From: a virus
Virus record (IMG/VR): IMGVR_UViG_3300046751_000325
Span: 1 to 28,006 of that record
Direction: 5' to 3' (one strand)
DNA: 28,006 nucleotides
In this document: positions 18,878 through 23,320 of the stretch, one piece after another
Position numbering within the stretch: the stretch's first letter is position 1
Layout of the letters: each line of letters starts with the position of its first letter
Made by a program: the position numbers and the translations under genes
Notes under the pieces: generated by a model
Database searches by the model: none
Told to the model about the DNA's origin: nothing
The model's input: only the letters and a program-made list of their open reading frames with translations

Positions 18878-19191
18878 TTTTGCAGCAAACTCTTTTTAGT
18901 TGCTCCACCTTTTTTACTTCTTGTTTTTGCAGCTTCTACAGCAAGCTCTATAGTATTATATCTAGGAAACTTTTTGCCAGTTCTATCCTCAAATGACTTA
19001 GCTTCATTCCAAGCCTTATCTCCTTTTAAAAATTTAGGCTCTTTTGTTTCTGAATCAAACCATATTGTCGGTATGTTCCAAGCCTTTCCTTCTGGAGATT
19101 GCTCACTTGCTAAATATTCTGTAGCAGATCTACCTCCAACAGTTTTTATTGGCTTGTGTTTTTTAGGGTCAAACGGAATTAAATCAGCCAT
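18874..19191 (-). CDS. Conserved-looking phage protein of 105 residues before terL
   Basis: The product contains AWNIPTIWFDSETKEPKFL, then GKKFPRYNTIELAVEAAKTR and a Lys-rich tail. I recall the arrangement 'NIPTIW ... G-x-x-FP-x-x-x-T-x-x-x-A-x-x-x-A' as a recurring short domain in phage proteins, including parts of large virion proteins, but I cannot name a function. It is coupled by TAATG to the upstream gene and by ATGA to terL. The gene is a well-supported member of the terS-terL cassette. A packaging accessory role is only a guess from position. Confidence 0.75.
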   Translation of the reverse strand: MADLIPFDPKKHKPIKTVGGRSATEYLASEQSPEGKAWNIPTIWFDSETKEPKFLKGDKAWNEAKSFEDRTGKKFPRYNTIELAVEAAKTRSKKGGATKKSLLQK

Positions 19192-19397
19192 TATCTTAAA
19201 CCTTTATCGACTCCAAAGCGGATCATATCCTCCACCACTTCTGGCGCAATACTTTCTATCAGCTTATCGCAAGCAGAGTCACTAACCAAGTGACTGCTTT
19301 CACCAAACTTCTCCACAACGTAAGCAAGATGAACCTTGCGCACAATGTTGCGCAAAAGATTTAAGTCTTCCTGTTTAATCGTGCTTATAAAGCTCAC
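19191..19397 (-). CDS. Small helical protein, unknown function, GTG start
   Basis: This 68-residue product is helical, roughly neutral, and has no recognised motif (KVHLAYVVEKFGESSHLVSD, then a C-terminal VVEDMIRFGVDKGLR). The GTG at 19397 overlaps the stop of the upstream mini-gene (GTGA), which supports this start, and its own stop overlaps the next ATG. Unlike most members of the cassette it is not Lys/Arg-rich. Confidence 0.68.
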   Translation of the reverse strand: MSFISTIKQEDLNLLRNIVRKVHLAYVVEKFGESSHLVSDSACDKLIESIAPEVVEDMIRFGVDKGLR

Positions 19398-19555
19398 TTC
19401 TTAGCAGCTTTCTTTTTTGGGGCTGGCTTTGGGTCTGGCCCTTCAACAAGTCGCCGCGAAGAAGAAGTTCGAGTAGCCCCTGAGTAAGTTGTACCGCCCA
19501 ATGTGTGAGTCGGCCCTGTGTAAATCTTATTATCGTTTGCTGTGTACCAAGCCAT
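19394..19555 (-). CDS. 53-residue basic mini-protein (MAWYTAN type)
   Basis: A short complete frame begins MAWYTANDNKIYTGPTH, continues GATRTSSSRRLVEG and ends in a Pro/Lys tail (PKPAPKKKAAKK). Small phage proteins with a similar start, followed by Thr/Gly-rich and SSSRR-like segments, are familiar to me from marine phages, with no known role. The gene starts two bases after the stop of the upstream mini-gene and overlaps the GTG of the next by four bases. That tight fit is the main evidence that it is real. Confidence 0.68.
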   Translation of the reverse strand: MAWYTANDNKIYTGPTHTLGGTTYSGATRTSSSRRLVEGPDPKPAPKKKAAKK

Positions 19556-19556
19556 G

Positions 19557-19721
19557 TTAGCCCAAGTCTTTCTCTAAAAGCTCTTGAAGCGGCTGTCCAA
19601 TAGAAGGCTTAGCCTCTTCGTACATGGCCTCAATCATTTCTAATTGATCTTTAAGGCTGTCAGACTTTAAGACAGCACTTGCCATCTGTTTAAAGCGCCA
19701 CACTTGAGTTACTTCATTCAT
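19557..19721 (-). CDS. 54-residue helical mini-protein
   Basis: The product runs MNEVTQVWRFKQMASAVLKS through an acidic helix to a C-terminal LQELLEKDLG. The start overlaps the stop of the upstream gene by four bases (ATGA), and AAGGAAG precedes it. An overlapping ATG four bases further in leads at once to a stop and is excluded. The family is unknown. Confidence 0.65.
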   Translation of the reverse strand: MNEVTQVWRFKQMASAVLKSDSLKDQLEMIEAMYEEAKPSIGQPLQELLEKDLG

Positions 19722-19954
19722 GTTCTATACTTCCTTACTTTCCGAGCAATAGCTTTCGGTTGAGCCACAAATTGCTTACCCGCAGCCTTACCCTTTCGTT
19801 TAGCTCTGGTTGTAGCTGCATATTCAGCATCACTAAGAGCAGCGATAGCCTTAGAAGGTAAGTAGCGCTCACCAGTCTCACTAGACTTCTTGCCAGACTT
19901 AGTGCGCCACTTTTGTTTCCCCCAATTAAGCAGCGATTTTTGCGATGGTCTCAT
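19718..19954 (-). CDS. 78-residue very basic protein, possible nucleic-acid binder
   Basis: About 30 percent of residues are Lys or Arg, with a conserved-looking core: LLNWGKQKWRTKSGKKSSETGERYLPSKAIAAL is followed by AEYAATTRAKRKGKAAGKQF. I recall close relatives in large marine phages as proteins of unknown function. The basic charge suggests DNA or RNA binding, which is inference only. The gene overlaps the upstream mini-gene by 29 bp and the downstream one by 4 bp. Confidence 0.75.
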   Translation of the reverse strand: MRPSQKSLLNWGKQKWRTKSGKKSSETGERYLPSKAIAALSDAEYAATTRAKRKGKAAGKQFVAQPKAIARKVRKYRT

Positions 19955-20075
19955 GCTCTAACCAAATATATCCACAGCCAAGGTCATCAACCTTGCAGGT
20001 AAACTTTATATCCCGAAGTTGAAGCTCATCAATAATATTAAGCATCATATTTACACTGCAAAATTCAATTCTCAT
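19926..20075 (-). CDS. 49-residue mini-protein
   Basis: A complete frame begins MRIEFCSVNMMLNIIDELQL and ends HETIAKIAA. It has one of the best ribosome sites in the window (GGAGG seven bases before the ATG), and its start overlaps the preceding stop (ATGA). In composition it differs from the surrounding basic proteins: it is acidic to neutral, has three Cys, and looks like an alpha/beta fold. The function is unknown. Its 3' end overlaps the next gene by 29 bp, which is long for this cluster. Confidence 0.62.
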   Translation of the reverse strand: MRIEFCSVNMMLNIIDELQLRDIKFTCKVDDLGCGYIWLEHETIAKIAA

Positions 20076-20239
20076 TTATATCCTCCACCAGCAGCCTTGT
20101 ACCGCTTTGCTAAGAGTTGCGCTTTTCTTGCTGACCACTTGCCAGCAGCAGTGCCTTGAACGTTAGCAGCCTTTATTCTGCTGAACAAAGACTTCCGCAT
20201 CTTGGGCTTGGTGTAGTTACCAGCTGCATTAACCGCCAT
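20072..20239 (-). CDS. 55-residue basic protein of the 'GKWSARKAQLLAKRYK' type
   Basis: The second half, GKWSARKAQLLAKRYKAAGG followed by GYK, is a signature I know from short proteins in many phages and viruses, which I believe correspond to the DUF5872 family. The function is unknown; a basic helix with W-S-x-R-K could bind nucleic acid. The first half (TKPKMRKSLFSRIKAANVQG) also fits that family. The start lies 11 bp inside the upstream gene, and the stop overlaps the next ATG. Confidence 0.72.
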   Translation of the reverse strand: MAVNAAGNYTKPKMRKSLFSRIKAANVQGTAAGKWSARKAQLLAKRYKAAGGGYK

Positions 20240-20492
20240 CTTGTTCCTCGCTTATGTTCTTTTGACTGCGGAACCTTTCAGCCGAAGTCTTCTCCATCTT
20301 CTTAACTTTCTTCAGAAGGTTCTCGCGCTTCATGCTAGTAACCATCTGTCCATCAGAAGTGCCAAGAAACTCTTTAACCTTGCGGCGCAACTTAGTCACC
20401 ATAGAGTAATCTTCGGGCGTACTTTCTAATTGCTTAGATAACAACGAATAACGAGCATTCATTCTATCGCGGGGCGATTGTCCTTTAGGCAT
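20229..20492 (-). CDS. 87-residue basic helical protein
   Basis: The protein starts MPKGQSPRDRMNARYSLLSK. It is almost wholly helical with many Lys, Arg and Glu, and ends in an acidic Gly tail (EEQDGG). Heptad-like spacing around residues 30-70 (VTKLRRKVKEFL, LLKKVKKMEK) suggests a coiled coil. It begins 8 bp inside the upstream gene. I do not recognise a family. Confidence 0.68.
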   Translation of the reverse strand: MPKGQSPRDRMNARYSLLSKQLESTPEDYSMVTKLRRKVKEFLGTSDGQMVTSMKRENLLKKVKKMEKTSAERFRSQKNISEEQDGG

Positions 20493-20625
20493 TCTTATTC
20501 TTCTTTGCTTTAGCAGCCATAATCCGCTTCTTTAAAGAATCAGGCAAAGTCTTCTGAGCGCCAGTCAACAAAGACTTCTTAGGGCGACCAACCTTAGATC
20601 CGTAAGTTCCTTTTCCCTGTGGCAT
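20485..20625 (-). CDS. 46-residue Lys-rich mini-protein (MPQGKGTYGSKVGRPKK type)
   Basis: The start MPQGKGTYGSKVGRPKK is a motif I have met in short proteins of marine phages. The rest is a basic helix ending KAKKNKNA. AGGAGG lies six bases before the ATG. The start overlaps the upstream stop (TGATG), and the stop lies inside the next gene. The G-R-P-K core resembles an AT-hook, which would suit minor-groove DNA binding. This is inference. Confidence 0.68.
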   Translation of the reverse strand: MPQGKGTYGSKVGRPKKSLLTGAQKTLPDSLKKRIMAAKAKKNKNA

Positions 20626-20801
20626 CAATAACCTCCTAATAAACTTCTGCGCTTCATGCCCTTCCGACGATACGGAACATCCGCTAACTCCTGCTCAGGG
20701 CGATCAATAGGCTTCATACTCAAAGAAGGAAGCGGCTGATCTTCAGGCTTCCTCTCTTGATACATCTGTTCGGCACTCTTGCCTCTACTACCAAAACACA
20801 T
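20625..20801 (-). CDS. 58-residue MCFG-type protein, possible paralogue of the pre-portal protein
   Basis: The product begins MCFGSRGKSAEQMYQERKPE, has a Pro-rich centre (QPLPSLSMKPIDRPEQ) and ends YRRKGMKRRSLLGGY. Both ends match the 77-residue gene before portal: an MCFG start and a basic tail with GM, RRSL and Gly. The middles differ. It is tied to both neighbours by TGATG overlaps. A short Met-Cys-Phe-Gly start could be a lipidation or metal site, but no signal peptide precedes it. Confidence 0.68.
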   Translation of the reverse strand: MCFGSRGKSAEQMYQERKPEDQPLPSLSMKPIDRPEQELADVPYRRKGMKRRSLLGGY

Positions 20802-21070
20802 CAGCTTTTCTTATGCCTCCTTGCAAAGTTACGAGCCGCCTCAACAGAACCAAAGCCCCACTTCTTTAAGGCCAACGCCTTTCTAGTAGGGCGGCCCTTC
20901 TCATCTTTCATCGGGCCCTTCATACCAGCAAACCGAGCAGCAAAAGAAACACGCCTTGGATTCGTACCACTCTTTAATTGACGCTTTAAATTAGCGCCCT
21001 CAGTCCGCTTGAAATAAGCACGACCCGCAGCAGTCAATCCACCAGTCTTACTCTTGTGCTCTTTTCGCAT
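20801..21070 (-). CDS. 89-residue basic phage protein, DUF6321-like
   Basis: The protein contains SKTGGLTAAGRAYFKRTEGA and NLK near the start, GPMKDEKGRPTRKALALKKW in the middle, and ends NFARRHKKS. This pattern matches what I recall of the DUF6321 family of marine phages and related viruses, which has no known function. The ATG at 21070 is preferred over an upstream GTG at 21079, since relatives start with MRK/MAR followed by Lys-rich sequence. It overlaps the upstream mini-gene by 23 bp. Confidence 0.75.
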   Translation of the reverse strand: MRKEHKSKTGGLTAAGRAYFKRTEGANLKRQLKSGTNPRRVSFAARFAGMKGPMKDEKGRPTRKALALKKWGFGSVEAARNFARRHKKS

Positions 21071-21155
21071 GCCCAACACTCTTCAATGCAGCCTTCGCAA
21101 CACTCGTATCCGCTCTAGGCGGCTGTGCCTCAGGCTCTCTCTTATACCTACTCAT
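21048..21155 (-). CDS. 35-residue mini-protein, first gene after promoter motif P3
   Basis: A short frame, MSRYKREPEAQPPRADTSVA then KAALKSVGHAKRAQE, starts 34 bp after the TTTGTGCATTG motif, with GGGG before the ATG. It overlaps the next gene by 23 bp. Its size makes it the least certain coding call in the cassette. The alternative is that the motif drives the 89-residue gene directly and this is leader sequence. Confidence 0.5.
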   Translation of the reverse strand: MSRYKREPEAQPPRADTSVAKAALKSVGHAKRAQE

Positions 21156-21169
21156 AAAATACCCCTACA

Positions 21170-21199
21170 CTAAAAAAAATATAACTGACAATGCACAAA
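21170..21199 (-). promoter_or_regulatory. Putative late promoter P3 (TTTGTGCATTG motif) after terS
   Basis: TTTGTGCATTG at 21199-21189 (minus strand) is followed after 17 bp by TTTTAG (21175-21170). It lies in the 114-bp gap between terS and the mini-gene cassette. The same gap holds an inverted repeat, GGGGGAA (21225-21231) and TTCCCCC (21256-21262), next to the terS stop. Confidence 0.48.
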
Positions 21200-21269
21200 C
21201 CTTTAGGGCTAATAATGTGTGCAGGGGGGAAGTAACATAGCGTGAGCCTGCAGTTTTCCCCCTACCCCC

Positions 21270-21641
21270 CTAGCCCAGATCAATTGAAACTTTGATGTCC
21301 CCCGCCACTTGAACCTGTGAACGATCAATAGGTTTATACCCAGCACGATCCAACAAATCCTTACTAGCCTCAAGCTGAACATACTCAGACTTAGCGTTCT
21401 GAGACAGCCTACGCACTGTGTTAACAGCTACGGTAGCACTAAGTCCAAACTCCTCATTCATCCGCTGCATCATGTACTGCTGCACATGGGCTGTCTTGAG
21501 TGCTTTGTAAGCTGAGACGTATCCAGACTTCCCTTCAGCGTACCCAGCTTCGATAGCAGCTTTAGCTGCAGGCAGCCCTTTTGATACCATTATATCCACC
21601 AGCGCAGCCTGTCTATCAGTTAACTTCTTAGCAGGAACCAT
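21270..21641 (-). CDS. terS: Terminase small subunit
   Basis: This 123-residue protein has the start typical of small terminases: LTDRQAALVDIMVSKGLPAA then KAAIEAGY, a helix-turn-helix at residues 8-34 that binds the packaging site. A helical central part (ALKTAHVQQYMMQRMNEEFG) forms the oligomer ring, and the C-terminus would contact terL. It is the first leftward gene. AAGGA lies five bases before the ATG but is inside the arm of a long inverted repeat (see 21644-21732). It is separated from terL by a 2.3-kb mini-gene cassette, whereas the two are usually adjacent. Confidence 0.85.
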   Translation of the reverse strand: MVPAKKLTDRQAALVDIMVSKGLPAAKAAIEAGYAEGKSGYVSAYKALKTAHVQQYMMQRMNEEFGLSATVAVNTVRRLSQNAKSEYVQLEASKDLLDRAGYKPIDRSQVQVAGDIKVSIDLG

Positions 21642-21643
21642 AT

Positions 21644-21732
21644 CAATCCTTCTTCTTAGCAGTGACTAACATCTAGCTAACTGCTGTCCTCTGTGTTTGC
21701 TAGATGCAGTAAGCTATCATTAAGAAGGATTG
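21644..21732 (-). promoter_or_regulatory. Symmetric nested inverted repeat masking the terS ribosome site
   Basis: Outer arms CAATCCTTCTT (21644-21654) and AAGAAGGATTG (21722-21732) are perfect 11-bp complements. Inner arms CATCTAGC (21670-21677) and GCTAGATG (21699-21706) are perfect 8-bp complements. The segments between outer and inner arms are both 15 bp and the loop is 21 bp, so the layout is 11-15-8-21-8-15-11. In the leftward mRNA the downstream outer arm contains the terS AAGGA. A competing stem, AGCAGT with ACTGCT (21658-21663 and 21680-21685), cannot coexist with the inner stem. Confidence 0.6.
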
Positions 21733-21765
21733 TTTAAACACTGGGGCTTATATCTCATTCACTAG

Positions 21766-21788
21766 CCCCCCTCTCCCTCTCTCCCCCC
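21766..21788. repeat. 23-bp pure polypyrimidine/polypurine tract
   Basis: Only C and T occur on the plus strand, with six C at each end and CCC in the middle, giving near mirror symmetry. On the minus strand it is a G-rich purine run that would lie in the terS leader. Triplex or quadruplex DNA is possible, as is slippage during sequencing. Confidence 0.6.
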
Positions 21789-21812
21789 ATTACGACACTA
21801 TTTCTACATTGC

Positions 21813-21842
21813 TTGTCAATAGTGACGTAACGTAACTATACT
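21813..21842 (+). promoter_or_regulatory. Likely early rightward promoter
   Basis: TTGTCA (21813-21818) and TATACT (21837-21842) each match the bacterial housekeeping consensus at five of six positions, with an 18-bp spacer. The spacer holds GTGACGTAACGTAAC, one arm of an inverted repeat, as expected of an operator. Transcription would start near 21849, before the structured region. On the other strand a perfect TTGACA (21819-21814) overlaps this -35 box and points towards terS, with a poor -10 (CGTAAT, 19-bp spacer). Confidence 0.5.
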
Positions 21843-21858
21843 AATTACCCTACGTCAC
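21822..21858. repeat. Inverted repeat GTGACGTA-N21-TACGTCAC
   Basis: Perfect 8-bp arms at 21822-21829 and 21851-21858 flank a 21-bp spacer containing the -10 box. The left arm starts a 17-mer repeated with one mismatch at 23579-23595. The core TGACGT recurs twice more at 22279-22297. It may be an operator or an origin-binding site. Confidence 0.55.
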
Positions 21859-21951
21859 ACTGCATTTCTCTACTTGACAGGGCGTCCGAGCGGGCTGTCG
21901 TAAACCAAGCCCTATTGGTCTTGGCCCTTGCGGGCTTCCATCCCTGACGCA

Positions 21952-21986
21952 TTGGCGTATCACGGCATTGAGCCATGATTCGCCAA
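21952..21986 (+). other. 13-bp hairpin with two symmetric mismatches
   Basis: The pairing is TTGGCG, then ATCA, then GGC on the 5' side, with GCC, TGAT and CGCCAA on the 3' side. The blocks are separated by single T-T and C-A mismatches opposite one another, and the loop is ATTGA. Thirteen pairs in perfect register are very unlikely by chance. Confidence 0.7.
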
Positions 21987-22043
21987 GCAGGGTTCAAAGG
22001 CCACCCTTGCAACCCGCTAGCCTACCCCAGCGTACCGATAGAC

Positions 22044-22070
22044 ATTCAGCCCCTAAGATGTGGGCTGAAT
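22044..22070 (+). other. Perfect 9-bp hairpin followed by a short T-run
   Basis: ATTCAGCCC and GGGCTGAAT enclose a nine-base loop. AGTCTTTTAG follows, so weak intrinsic termination on the plus strand is possible. Alternatively it is one domain of the structured RNA. Confidence 0.65.
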
Positions 22071-22131
22071 AGTCTTTTAGTTGCGACTCAGTTGAGGGGG
22101 TCGCTCGCACGCTCCCGCAAAGTGCTTCGAC

Positions 22132-22160
22132 TAAACGATCATCGGAATGATGACCGTTTA
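22132..22160 (+). other. 10-bp hairpin with a 2x2 internal loop, then C7 and T5
   Basis: TAAACG and CATC pair with GATG and CGTTTA around a GGAAT loop, with AT opposite AC as an internal loop. A run of C and then CTGTTTTTC follows. Its 5' arm also can pair with 22076-22081 (TTTAGT/ACTAAA), an alternative fold. Confidence 0.6.
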
Positions 22161-22202
22161 CCCCCCCTGTTTTTCTATGTGGGTTCGACTAATCTAAGGA
22201 TA

Positions 22203-22247
22203 GATCAATCTCTGAGCGGGTGTAATTCCCCGCACAGGTGATTGATC
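22203..22247 (+). other. Long interrupted hairpin (8 + 3 + 5 bp)
   Basis: GATCAATC (22203-22210) pairs with GATTGATC (22240-22247). CTG pairs with CAG, and GCGGG (22216-22220) with CCCGC (22229-22233), around an eight-base loop. Only small internal loops separate the blocks. Confidence 0.65.
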
Positions 22248-22270
22248 ATGACGCCTCAAGGCTCTGCACA

Positions 22271-22305
22271 ATGACGCTACGTCAATCAAGTTGACGTTGC
22301 ATCAT
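22271..22305 (+). other. Imperfect 15-bp inverted repeat with two TGACGT cores
   Basis: The arms at 22271-22285 and 22291-22305 are complementary at 13 of 15 positions, including a perfect inner ACGTCAA/TTGACGT around TCAAG. The TGACGT core is shared with the repeats at 21822-21858 and 23579-23595, so this may be a protein-binding site as well as a hairpin. Confidence 0.6.
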
Positions 22306-22411
22306 TGCTGGCCCAGCAAAGCTGGCCTTCGGGCCTTGACCCGCCACCTAAGATTAGCCGTGACCACAGGCGTTCTTTTGAACAATAACCTACTAACTTA
22401 TGGAGAAGACA

Positions 22412-22615
22412 ATGATTCAAGACTCACAAAACGATATGCTAATAGATGACCTTCATAACATTAGCCAATGGGCCTGCTGCCGTGGACATGCAGTGCTAGA
22501 ACAAGAGTTAGATAAGATAATAACAACATTAGAAGAACTTCGGGCGTCGACTAGCCGTCAAAGTCAAGACTTCCCAGCAAAGCTGGCGCTGCGCGATCTT
22601 GACTTGGACAACTAG
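22412..22615 (+). CDS. 67-residue protein, first rightward gene, unknown function
   Basis: The ATG at 22412 has GGAG at a good distance, so it is preferred over the ATG at 22400, whose own upstream sequence has no ribosome site. The product begins MIQDSQNDMLIDDLHNISQW, has two Cys (ACCRGH) and one long acidic helix (LEQELDKIITTLEELRAS). It is the first gene after the divergence region and so is probably expressed first, a place where phages often keep host-takeover or anti-defence proteins. That is inference from position. Its 3' end contains a nested hairpin. No family is recognised. Confidence 0.65.
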   Translation: MIQDSQNDMLIDDLHNISQWACCRGHAVLEQELDKIITTLEELRASTSRQSQDFPAKLALRDLDLDN

Positions 22616-22620
22616 ACGGC
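22554..22620 (+). repeat. Nested inverted repeats around the stop codon of the first rightward gene
   Basis: From outside in: GCCGTC (22554-22559) with GACGGC (22615-22620), AAGTCAAG (22561-22568) with CTTGACTT (22598-22605), and CCAGC (22574-22578) with GCTGG (22582-22586) around AAA. All three are perfect. The innermost 15-mer CCCAGCAAAGCTGGC also occurs at 22312-22326 in the structured region. Confidence 0.55.
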
Positions 22621-22676
22621 GCTTCCGATTAGTGTCGAAAGACAATAACACAACTTAATGAGAAAGAGAGAACGAC

Positions 22677-23294
22677 ATGGATAAGAAACTAACTAAGATG
22701 ATTAACTCAGATCTAAAAGCAGCTTACACAGGTGAGGACAACGTAACACTAAGCCAAGCGGTAGCGCGGCTATGTGCAGAGTTCTATGACCCACGCATGG
22801 TATTTGATAACGACAAAGGCTCGTACACAGAAGAGAATATCCACAAGTGGGAACAGATGTTCTTTTTGCAAAACATCGCAAACCACTTATGGGCTAAGAT
22901 GTACGATACCCGCATGGACAAGAAGGGCTACGTCAAAGGCGTTGCTATCAAGCTAGATCGTGCGACACAGCACTTGAAGAACGTTACTGCTAAGCACGAT
23001 GGCACAGAGATTTCTCTCAACGCCATTGACCAAGCCAACGACTGGCAAGACAGGCTACAAGACAAGCTCGCAATATACGAAGAGCAATACCACATGTTTG
23101 CCGACATGATGGAGGTAGCAACAGGCATGGCACACAAGCCATACCAACCATGGACAACAGCGATTGATGAGGCACCAGCCGCATCAAGCGACAAAGAAGA
23201 TGCCTTGGCAGCAAAGCTGGCAGAGAAAGGCATCGATCTCAAGCCAGTCAGTGTTGCAAACACTGATGGCGTAGAGACACAGGAGGTGGCGTAA
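22677..23294 (+). CDS. 205-residue protein of unknown function
   Basis: The product starts MDKKLTKMINSDLKAAYTGE. It is mainly helical, with aromatic and Met-rich stretches (WEQMFFLQNIANHLWAKMY, YEEQYHMFADMMEVATGMAH) and a flexible Ala/Pro/Asp-rich tail from about residue 160. There are no Cys and no enzyme motif that I can see. An AGAGAG ribosome site precedes the ATG. A strong terminator starts four bases after the stop, so this gene and the 67-residue gene form one short early transcript. This is the longest unknown protein in the rightward set. Confidence 0.82.
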   Translation: MDKKLTKMINSDLKAAYTGEDNVTLSQAVARLCAEFYDPRMVFDNDKGSYTEENIHKWEQMFFLQNIANHLWAKMYDTRMDKKGYVKGVAIKLDRATQHLKNVTAKHDGTEISLNAIDQANDWQDRLQDKLAIYEEQYHMFADMMEVATGMAHKPYQPWTTAIDEAPAASSDKEDALAAKLAEKGIDLKPVSVANTDGVETQEVA

Positions 23295-23297
23295 CAG

Positions 23298-23320
23298 AAA
23301 GGGGCTTCGGCCCCTTTTTT
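23298..23320 (+). terminator. Strong intrinsic terminator
   Basis: AAAGGGGC pairs with GCCCCTTT around a TTCG tetraloop, and a run of six T completes a classic rho-independent terminator. It begins four bases after the stop of the 205-residue gene. Downstream rightward genes need read-through, antitermination or their own promoters. Confidence 0.92.

Larger units (their letters stand above)
21849..22390 (+). ncRNA. Candidate large structured non-coding RNA in the divergence region
   Basis: About 540 bp without a credible gene follow the early promoter. Base composition is visibly richer in G and C than in the flanking genes. Strong hairpins lie at 21952-21986, 22044-22070, 22132-22160, 22203-22247 and 22271-22305. 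Weaker ones lie at 21876-21899 (GACAG/CTGTC), 21907-21937 (AAGCCC/GGGCTT), 21987-22010, 22313-22325 and 22324-22335; the last has a C(TTCG)G tetraloop that is stable only when read on the plus strand. An 88-codon frame at 21975-22241 cuts across these hairpins and has no ribosome site. Phages are known to carry large ornate RNAs such as GOLLD and ROOL; I cannot match this to either. The ends are approximate. A replication origin or packaging region is the alternative. Confidence 0.45.

Noticed and set aside
22180-22200. tRNA T-arm-like GGTTCGACTA
   Set aside because: No matching 5-bp T stem, anticodon arm or acceptor stem can be built around it.
21975-22241. 88-codon plus-strand frame in the divergence region
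   Set aside because: There is no ribosome site, the composition is odd, and the frame cuts across several perfect hairpins that explain the sequence better.
23209-23221. Third match to CAGCAAAGCTGGC inside the 205-residue gene
   Set aside because: It encodes Ala-Ala-Lys-Leu-Ala in an Ala-rich helix and is not flanked by the outer arms seen at 22554-22620.
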